From: an uncultured Pseudacidovorax sp.
Lineage (GTDB): Bacteria; Pseudomonadota; Gammaproteobacteria; Burkholderiales; Burkholderiaceae_C
Length of the DNA stretch: 64,000 nt
Assembly: GCF_913773995.1 (NCBI RefSeq)
Contig: NZ_CAJYES010000249.1
Span: 34,141-98,140, forward strand
Direction: 5' to 3'
This document shows positions 57,870 to 64,000 of the stretch, one piece after another. Every line of letters begins with the position of its first letter. The first letter of the stretch is position 1. A model generated the notes under the pieces. It searched no databases. It saw only the letters and a program-made list of their open reading frames with translations, and was not told the origin of the DNA. The position numbers and the translations under genes were made by a program.

Positions 57870-58670
57870 CTACCGCCGCCGTGCGGCTGCTGCGGCGGGC
57901 GCATCGGCCGAGACGGTGGTGACGCCGCGGATGCGCACTGCGTACGCGTCGGCATGGCGCAGGTCGGCGCTTTCGATGGATTCGATGCTGCGGCCGTATT
58001 GCGCGGCCACATGGCGGGCACTGAGCAGGAAGCGCCGCACGCGCGCCATCACCTCCTCGGGCGTGCCACGGCCAATCTCCACGGTGGCGCCGGAGTCCAG
58101 CACCGCCTGCCAGCCGCCACGGGTGGACAACCGCAGCTCGGTGAGCTTCAGGCCGCTGCCGTCGAAGGCCGGGGCCAGCTCGCGGTACATGCCTAGCACC
58201 TGGCTGGCCTGGTCGTCCGGGCCCTCCAGACGCGGCAGGTTGTCGCCCGCCTCGTCGGTGTTGGCCTCGAAGACCTCGCCGTAGGTGTTGATCATGCGGG
58301 ACTCGTCCTCGGCACCCCACAGCGCGGCCGGCACATGCTCGGTGAGCGTGGCGCGCAGCGCATTCGGAAACTCGCGTCGCACCACCGCCTTGCGTACCCA
58401 GGGCACCGACTCGAAGGCGGCGCGCGCGCGCTGCAGGTCGACGGTGAAGAAGTTGCCGGCCAGCCGGGGCGCCACGTTGGCCCGCAGCGTGATCGGGTTG
58501 TTGTGCGCCACGTCGCCATCCACACGGATCACGCCCAGCGGCAGGAAGGGCTGACGCAGCACCCACCAGCCGCCGGCGGCGAGCAGCATCAGCCCGCACA
58601 GCGCGTACAGGACGGTCGCCGTGAGGTTCATGAGGCGCACGTCGAGCGGGACTGCGATGCCGTCGGCCAT
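57870..58670 (-). CDS. ftsQ: Cell division protein FtsQ
   Basis: A 266-residue bitopic protein: short cytoplasmic tail, TM helix (LTATVLYALCGLMLLAAGGW, about 16-35), POTRA domain (LGVIRVDGDVAHNNPITL onwards) and an FtsQ C-terminal domain (WQAVLDSGATVEIGRGTPEE). It recruits FtsB and FtsL to the divisome. Three bases separate it from ddl, and 52 from ftsA. The C-terminal Ala/Arg tail is low-complexity. Confidence 0.94.
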   Translation of the reverse strand: MADGIAVPLDVRLMNLTATVLYALCGLMLLAAGGWWVLRQPFLPLGVIRVDGDVAHNNPITLRANVAPRLAGNFFTVDLQRARAAFESVPWVRKAVVRREFPNALRATLTEHVPAALWGAEDESRMINTYGEVFEANTDEAGDNLPRLEGPDDQASQVLGMYRELAPAFDGSGLKLTELRLSTRGGWQAVLDSGATVEIGRGTPEEVMARVRRFLLSARHVAAQYGRSIESIESADLRHADAYAVRIRGVTTVSADAPAAAAARRR

Positions 58671-58673
58671 GGG

Positions 58674-59675
58674 TCAGGCACCTTCCTTGGAGACGGGGCG
58701 GGTGTCCAGCGCGGCGGTGGCCAGGATGCGCAGGCACAGGTGCTCGTAGCTCAGGCCCGCGGCGCGCGCGGCCATGGGCACCAGCGAATGGCCGGTCATG
58801 CCGGGCGAGGTGTTCATCTCCAGCAGGAAGGGCTGCTGGTCGCGCGCACGCACCATGAAGTCGGCCCGGCCCCAGCCGCGGCAGCCCAGGCTGCGGTAGG
58901 CGGCGACGGCCAGCCGGCGCACCTGCGCCTCCAGCGCATCGGGCAGGCCCGCGGGGCAGTGGTACTTCACGTCGTCGGTGAAGTACTTGTTCTGGTAGTC
59001 GTAGGCGCCCTCGGGCGCGGCGATGCGGATCACCGGCAGCGCGACGGCGCCGGCACCCGTGCCGAGCACGGCGCAGGTCAGCTCGTCGCCGTCGATGAAT
59101 TCTTCGCACAGCACCTCGGGGTCGTAGCGCGCGGCCAGCTGCACGGCCTCCTGCATCTGCGAATAGCCCTGCACCTTGGTCACGCCGATGGACGAGCCCT
59201 CGTGCGGCGGCTTGACGATCAGCGGCAGGCCCAGGGTGTCGGGCACCTCGCGCACCCGCTCGCGCACCTGGCCATCGGCCTGGAGCAGCACATGGCGCGG
59301 CGTGGGCAGGCCCTCGGCCAGCCACACGCGCTTGGTCATGGTCTTGTCCATGGCCACGCTGGAGGCCATCACGCCGGAGCCGGTGTAGGGAATGCCCAGC
59401 AGCTCGAGCGCGCCCTGCACCGTGCCGTCCTCGCCGTGGCGGCCGTGCAGCGCGATGAAGCAGCGGTCGAAGCCTTCGTGGCGCAGCTCGGCCAGTTCGC
59501 GCTCGGCCGGGTCGAAGGCATGCGCATCCACGCCCAGCGAACGCAGCGCCTGCAGCACGCCGGTGCCGGACATCAACGACACCTCGCGCTCGGCCGAGCG
59601 GCCGCCGAAGAGCACGGCCACCTTGCCCATGGCGGCGGCGTCGGGCAACGGGGGGAAGGCGAACTGCGGGTTCAT
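58674..59675 (-). CDS. ddl: D-alanine--D-alanine ligase
   Basis: A 333-residue ATP-grasp ligase that makes the D-Ala-D-Ala dipeptide. Signatures: [57 protein letters not shown] and [16 protein letters not shown]. The ATG at 59675 overlaps the murC stop (ATGA). Vancomycin-type D-Lac ligase residues are not indicated. Confidence 0.96.
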   Translation of the reverse strand: MNPQFAFPPLPDAAAMGKVAVLFGGRSAEREVSLMSGTGVLQALRSLGVDAHAFDPAERELAELRHEGFDRCFIALHGRHGEDGTVQGALELLGIPYTGSGVMASSVAMDKTMTKRVWLAEGLPTPRHVLLQADGQVRERVREVPDTLGLPLIVKPPHEGSSIGVTKVQGYSQMQEAVQLAARYDPEVLCEEFIDGDELTCAVLGTGAGAVALPVIRIAAPEGAYDYQNKYFTDDVKYHCPAGLPDALEAQVRRLAVAAYRSLGCRGWGRADFMVRARDQQPFLLEMNTSPGMTGHSLVPMAARAAGLSYEHLCLRILATAALDTRPVSKEGA

Positions 59676-61087
59676 GCAGGCTGTCCTTGTTGCTGCGCGC
59701 GTTCCACCACCTGGCCGGCGACCGCGCCGATGGAGCCGGCGCCCATGCACAGCACCACGTCGCCGTCGCGGGCGTTGTCCAGCACCGCCTGCGGCAGTGC
59801 CCGCACGTCGTCGACGAACACCGGCTCGACCTTGCCGGCCACGCGCAGCGCGCGCGCCAGGCTGCGCCCGTCCGCCGCCACGATGGGCGCCTCGCCGGCC
59901 GCATAGACCTCGGTCAGCAGCACCGCATCGGCGCCGCCGAGCACCTTGACGAAGTCCTCGAAGCAGTCGCGGGTGCGGGTGAAGCGGTGCGGCTGGAAGG
60001 CCAGCACCAGCCGCTGACCCGGAAAGGCGCCGCGCGCGGCCGCGATGGTGGCGGCCATCTCCACCGGGTGGTGGCCGTAGTCGTCAATCAGCGTGAAGCG
60101 CCCGCCGCCGGTGGCGGCCACTTCGCCATAGCGCTGGAAGCGGCGGCCCACGCCCTTGAACTCGGCCAGGCCGCGTTGCACCGCCTCGTCGGGCAGGCCC
60201 AGCTCGACCGCGATGGCGATCACCGACAGGGCATTGCGCACGTTGTGCTCGCCCGGCAGGTTGAGCACCACCGGCAGGTCGGGCAGCACCACGCCGTTGC
60301 GACGCTGGGCGGTGAAATGCATCTGCGCGCCCACGGCGCGCACGTCGACGGCGCGCACCTGCGCGTCCTCGCTGAAGCCGTAGCTGGTCACCGGACAGGT
60401 CACCTGCGGCAGGATCTGGCGGATGGCCGGATCGTCCACGCACAGGATCGCCGTGCCGTAGAAGGGCATGCGGTGCAGGAAGTCGACGAAGGCCTTCTGC
60501 AGCCGGCCGAAGTCGTGGCCGTAGGTGTCCATGTGGTCGGCGTCGATGTTGGTGACGACCGCCATCACGGGCAGCAGGTTGAGGAAGGAGGCGTCGGACT
60601 CGTCGGCCTCGACCACGATGTATTCGCCCTGACCCAGGCGCGCATTGGCGCCGGCACTGTTCAGGCGTCCGCCGATGACGAAGGTCGGGTCCAGCCCGGC
60701 CGTGGCCAGCACGCTGGCGGCCAGGCTCGTGGTGGTGGTCTTGCCATGGGTACCCGCGATGGCGATGCCGCTGCGCAGACGCATCAGCTCGGCCAGCATG
60801 AGGGCACGCGGCACCACCGGGATCTTCTTGGCGCGGGCGGCGACCACCTCGGGGTTGTCGGCCTGCACCGCGGTGGAGGTCACGACTGCGTCGGCACCGG
60901 CGATGTTGGCGGCGTCGTGGCCCACGAAGGTGCGGATGCCCAGGCCGCCCAGGCGGCGCAGCGTGGCGCTGTCGGCCAGGTCCGAGCCGGACACGCCATA
61001 GCCCAGGTTGAACAGCACCTCGGCGATGCCGCTCATGCCCGAGCCGCCCAGGCCGACGAAATGGATGTGGCGGATCGCGTGCTTCAT
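59672..61087 (-). CDS. murC: UDP-N-acetylmuramate--L-alanine ligase
   Basis: A 471-residue ligase adding the first stem residue to UDP-MurNAc. Begins with [22 protein letters not shown] loop [12 protein letters not shown] (about 114-125), [21 protein letters not shown], and [10 protein letters not shown]. Its ATG overlaps the murG stop and its stop overlaps the ddl start, so the three are translationally coupled. Confidence 0.97.
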   Translation of the reverse strand: MKHAIRHIHFVGLGGSGMSGIAEVLFNLGYGVSGSDLADSATLRRLGGLGIRTFVGHDAANIAGADAVVTSTAVQADNPEVVAARAKKIPVVPRALMLAELMRLRSGIAIAGTHGKTTTTSLAASVLATAGLDPTFVIGGRLNSAGANARLGQGEYIVVEADESDASFLNLLPVMAVVTNIDADHMDTYGHDFGRLQKAFVDFLHRMPFYGTAILCVDDPAIRQILPQVTCPVTSYGFSEDAQVRAVDVRAVGAQMHFTAQRRNGVVLPDLPVVLNLPGEHNVRNALSVIAIAVELGLPDEAVQRGLAEFKGVGRRFQRYGEVAATGGGRFTLIDDYGHHPVEMAATIAAARGAFPGQRLVLAFQPHRFTRTRDCFEDFVKVLGGADAVLLTEVYAAGEAPIVAADGRSLARALRVAGKVEPVFVDDVRALPQAVLDNARDGDVVLCMGAGSIGAVAGQVVERAQQQGQPA

Positions 61088-62154
61088 GGCTTGACCAGCT
61101 CCTCGCAGGCCAGGGCCACCTGGGCCACGGCATCGGTCTTGCGCATCGCATGTGCGCGCTGCGCACGCTCGAGCAGCTCGGCGCGCGTCGTTTTCTGGAT
61201 CAGGTCGGACAAGAGTTCAGGCGTCAGATCGGTCTGCTGCACCAGCCAGGCGCCGCCGGCGTCCGCCAGGAAGCGGGCATTGGTGGTCTGGTGGTCGTCG
61301 ACCGCGAAGGGAAAGGGAACGAAGAGCGCGGCGGCGCCGACCGCGGCGATCTCGGTCACGGTGCTGGCGCCGGCGCGCGCCACGATGAGGTCGGCCGCGG
61401 CGAAGGCCTCGGCCGTGTTGTCGATGAAGGGCACCAGCTGAGCCTCGACGCCGGCGGCGGCATAGTTGGCGCGCAGCTCGTCGATCTGCCTTTCGCCGCT
61501 CTGGTGCAGCACCACGGGCCGCTCGGCCGGCGCGATGCGTGACAGTGCCTGCGGCACCACGGTGTTGAGCGCCTTGGCGCCCAGGCTGCCGCCGACCACC
61601 AGCAGCTTGAGCGGGCCGCTGCGGCCTTCGAAGCGCGCGGCAGGTGCCGGCTGTGCCAGGAAGGGCTCGCGCAGCGGATTGCCCACCCAGCCTGCGTTCG
61701 GCAGCACGTTCGGGAAGGCGCTGAAGCAGCGGTCGGCGATGCGCGCCAGCAGGCGGTTGGCCAGGCCGGCCACCGAGTTCTGCTCGTGCAGCACCAGCGG
61801 ACGGCCACGCAGCACGCCCATCATGCCGCCCGGAAAGCTGATGTAGCCGCCCAGACCCACCAGCACGTCCGGCTTGACGCGGCCCACGGCCTGGAAGCTC
61901 TGCCAGAAGGCCCGCAGCAGCTTGAGCGGCAGCAGCGCCAGCGTGAGCGGGCCCTTGCCGCGCACGCCGCCGAACTGGATCGGCTCGAAGGCGAAGCCGC
62001 GCGGCGGCACCAGGCGCTCTTCCATGCTGCCGGGCGCGCCCAGCCAGTGCACGCGCCAGCCGCGCGCGCGCAGCTCCTCGGCCACGGCCAGGCCGGGGAA
62101 GATGTGGCCGCCGGTGCCGCCGGCCATCACGAGTGCGGTGCGGGCGCCGGTCAT
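61084..62154 (-). CDS. murG: Undecaprenyldiphospho-muramoylpentapeptide N-acetylglucosaminyltransferase
   Basis: A 356-residue GT28 enzyme that converts lipid I to lipid II at the membrane. Motifs [46 protein letters not shown] and the UDP-GlcNAc-binding [15 protein letters not shown] are intact. Start ATG at 62154 overlaps the ftsW stop (ATGA). Confidence 0.97.
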   Translation of the reverse strand: MTGARTALVMAGGTGGHIFPGLAVAEELRARGWRVHWLGAPGSMEERLVPPRGFAFEPIQFGGVRGKGPLTLALLPLKLLRAFWQSFQAVGRVKPDVLVGLGGYISFPGGMMGVLRGRPLVLHEQNSVAGLANRLLARIADRCFSAFPNVLPNAGWVGNPLREPFLAQPAPAARFEGRSGPLKLLVVGGSLGAKALNTVVPQALSRIAPAERPVVLHQSGERQIDELRANYAAAGVEAQLVPFIDNTAEAFAAADLIVARAGASTVTEIAAVGAAALFVPFPFAVDDHQTTNARFLADAGGAWLVQQTDLTPELLSDLIQKTTRAELLERAQRAHAMRKTDAVAQVALACEELVKP

Positions 62155-63455
62155 ACGCGGCCACCTCTCATCAGGACTCTGTTCTCGTAGTCGACACGCA
62201 GCACCACCGCCAGCGCCACCACGTTCATCAGGATGGCCGAGCCGCCGAAGCTCATCAGCGGCAGGGTCAGGCCCTTGGTGGGCAGCGCACCCAGGTTCAC
62301 GCCCATGTTGATGAAGGTCTGGAAGCCCATCCACACGCCCACGCCCTGCGCGGCAAGGCCGGCGAACACGCGGTCCAGCGCAATCGCCTGGCGTCCGATG
62401 TGCATGATGCGGCGCGTTAGCCACAGGAAGAGCGCGATGGCCACCAGCACGCCGACCAGGCCCAGCTCCTCGCCGATCACGGCGAGCAGGAAGTCGGTGT
62501 GGGCTTCGGGCAGCCAGTGCAGCTTCTCGACGCTGCCGCCCAGGCCCACGCCGAAGATCTCGCCCCGGCCGATGGCGATCAGCGAATGCGAGAGCTGGTA
62601 GCCCTTGCCCAGCGCATGCTCCTCGCTGAACGGGTCCAGGTAGGCAAAGATGCGCTCGCGCCGCCAGGGGCTGGCCGCGACCATGGTCGCGAAGGCCACG
62701 ACCACCAGCATGGCGATCAGGAAGAACATGCGTGCATTCACGCCGCCCAGGAACAGGATGCCCATGGCGATGATGGCGATCACCATGAAGGCGCCCATGT
62801 CGGGCTCGGCCAGCAGCAGCATGCCGACCACCACCACGGCCACACCCATGGGCAGCACGGCGCGGAAGAAGCGCTCCTTGATCTCCATCTTGCGCACCAT
62901 GTAGCTGGCCGCGTAGAAGACCATGGCCAGCTTGGCCAGCTCCGAAGGCTGGAACCGCATGAAGCCCAGCGGCAGCCAGCGGCGCGCGCCGTTGACGTTG
63001 ATGCCCACGTGCGGGATCAGCACGATCACCAGCAGCAGCAACGCCACCACGAAGAGCCAGGGCGCCGTGCGCTCCCAGGTGCGCATCGGCACCTGGAAGG
63101 CGATCAGGCCGGCCACGAAGGCGAACACCAGCGAGATCGCATGCCGGATCAGGTGATAGGACTCGCTGTAGCCCGCGCGGTTGAAGCGCGGGTTGTCGCC
63201 CATGGCGATGGAGGCCGAGAACACCATCACCAGCCCCCACATCAGCAGCGCGATGGTGACCCACACCAGCGGCTGGTCGAAGCCGGCCACGCGCACCGGC
63301 GCGGCGCGGGTCTGCGCGATGTCGGCGCCGCCCAGGCGCACAGGCAGGTGCATGGGCAGCGCGTCCATGCCGCTCTTGGCGGCGCGACGGAACCAGCCGA
63401 AGAAGCGGCCTTCGCGCGCGTTGGGCGTGGCGGCGGCAGGCATGCGGGCGCTCAT
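62151..63455 (-). CDS. ftsW: Septal SEDS peptidoglycan polymerase FtsW
   Basis: A 434-residue SEDS protein with about ten TM helices. The catalytic Asp lies in [32 protein letters not shown] and the C-terminal [17 protein letters not shown] are FtsW signatures. A cytoplasmic N-terminal extension of about 60 residues is longer than in E. coli. The ATG at 63455 (MSARMPAAA) has a GGAGGAT ribosome site; a second ATG lies four codons later. About 60 bases separate it from murD. Confidence 0.96.
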   Translation of the reverse strand: MSARMPAAATPNAREGRFFGWFRRAAKSGMDALPMHLPVRLGGADIAQTRAAPVRVAGFDQPLVWVTIALLMWGLVMVFSASIAMGDNPRFNRAGYSESYHLIRHAISLVFAFVAGLIAFQVPMRTWERTAPWLFVVALLLLVIVLIPHVGINVNGARRWLPLGFMRFQPSELAKLAMVFYAASYMVRKMEIKERFFRAVLPMGVAVVVVGMLLLAEPDMGAFMVIAIIAMGILFLGGVNARMFFLIAMLVVVAFATMVAASPWRRERIFAYLDPFSEEHALGKGYQLSHSLIAIGRGEIFGVGLGGSVEKLHWLPEAHTDFLLAVIGEELGLVGVLVAIALFLWLTRRIMHIGRQAIALDRVFAGLAAQGVGVWMGFQTFINMGVNLGALPTKGLTLPLMSFGGSAILMNVVALAVVLRVDYENRVLMRGGRV

Positions 63456-63516
63456 TCGGAAATCCTCCGTGCTGCGCACTGCGGATGCGAGCGCCTGCGG
63501 AACGGCCGGGCGGCGC

Positions 63517-64000
63517 TCATTCGTGCACCTCCTCGTCGGCCAGCGCGTCGACCGCCTCGCGGAACACGTCCGCCCGGTGCGCATAGTCGCGGAACATGTC
63601 GAGGCTGGCGCAGGCGGGCGACAGCAGCACGGCATCGCCGGGTCGAGCCTGCTCGGCACACAGGCGCACCGCCTCGGGCAGCGTCGCGGCGCTCAGCAAA
63701 AGAACGCCCGTCTCGGCCAGGGCCTCGCCGATGGCGGGACCGTCGCGGCCGATCAGCACGGCGGCGCGCACGTACTGGCGCACCAGCGTCGCCAGCGGCG
63801 AGAAGTCCTGGCCCTTGCCGTCACCGCCCAGGATGACGACCAGCTTGCGCTCCAGCCCCAGGCCCTGCAGGGCGGCGGCGGTGGCGCCGACGTTGGTGCC
63901 CTTGCTGTCGTCGAAGTACTCGACCTCGTCCACGATGGCGATGGGCTCGACGCGGTGCGGCTCGCCCTGGTATTCCCGCAGGCCGTAGAGCATGGGCGCC
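63517..64000 (-). CDS. murD: UDP-N-acetylmuramoyl-L-alanine--D-glutamate ligase (3' part)
   Basis: The C-terminal 160 codons only; the gene continues past the right edge. The Mur ligase C-terminal domain is recognisable: [34 protein letters not shown], and [20 protein letters not shown]. It stands upstream of ftsW in the standard dcw order murD-ftsW-murG-murC-ddl. Confidence 0.95.
   Translation of the reverse strand, partial: APMLYGLREYQGEPHRVEPIAIVDEVEYFDDSKGTNVGATAAALQGLGLERKLVVILGGDGKGQDFSPLATLVRQYVRAAVLIGRDGPAIGEALAETGVLLLSAATLPEAVRLCAEQARPGDAVLLSPACASLDMFRDYAHRADVFREAVDALADEEVHE

Overview
The window is a high-GC chromosomal segment from a betaproteobacterium, most likely a Comamonadaceae member (Acidovorax/Variovorax relatives). 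The grounds are the gene content and order (the ccsA-like gene/PP0621/pilS/pilR/ampD/nrdAB/histone-H1-like block, the complete murD-to-lpxC dcw end, Bug-type solute receptors) and an intergenic repeat typical of that family. It is almost entirely core genome, densely packed, with many ATGA-type stop/start overlaps. I see no rRNA, tRNA, insertion sequence, prophage or CRISPR array. The family assignment is inference from memory of gene orders, not a search.

Layout. 1-3442: tail-end housekeeping genes (DUF2905-like fragment, hisN-like phosphatase, MidA-like methyltransferase, pteridine reductase, folB). 3480-7502: an apparently accessory catabolic cassette (Bug receptor and two alpha/beta hydrolases, with a divergent LysR regulator and a clear operator between them). 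7636-10605: ttcA, a DUF4136 lipoprotein, a histidine phosphatase and a secreted hypothetical. 10730-18086: miaB, then glrK-qseG-glrR (a sigma-54 two-component system), then a small gene and opgH. 18266-24634: ffh (reverse), cytochrome c assembly protein, PP0621, pilS-pilR, ampD. 24635-30068: nrdA-nrdB with paired NrdR boxes, and a lysine/alanine/proline-repeat histone-like protein. 30158-36713: a reverse-strand group (PfkB kinase, DUF3426, prmA, accC, accB, TlpA-like, hypothetical). 36783-42950: mpl, a cupin, then reverse aroG with its leader, tldD and rodA. 42992-50541: yqiA-like, RNase II family, TonB-like, aroE, mtgA, acyltransferase, cdsA-like, ruvC. 50630-53735: LysR, Bug receptor and maleylacetate-reductase-like cassette. 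53761-64000: small membrane protein, lpxC, ftsZ, ftsA, ftsQ, ddl, murC, murG, ftsW, murD (all reverse).

Two regulatory arrangements stand out. First, directly behind glrR there are two perfect TGTC-N10-GACA sites (the operator half-sites known for enterobacterial GlrR), an IHF-like site and a near-consensus -24/-12 sigma-54 promoter, pointing into a small gene and opgH. This suggests that GlrR in this lineage controls periplasmic glucan synthesis (directly or through the small gene) rather than a GlmY-type sRNA. Second, aroG (DAHP synthase) is preceded by a 24-residue leader peptide carrying a Tyr-Tyr-Phe-Ala-Tyr-Phe-Trp-Phe core, followed by mutually exclusive antiterminator and terminator hairpins. 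This is a complete candidate ribosome-mediated attenuator that senses aromatic amino acids.

Functionally the window is dominated by cell-envelope construction (dcw genes, rodA, mtgA, ampD, mpl, lpxC, opgH, cdsA, acyltransferase), DNA precursor supply, pterin and aromatic biosynthesis, and tRNA and ribosome modification (ttcA, miaB, prmA). Two small LysR/Bug-receptor catabolic cassettes are inserted among them.
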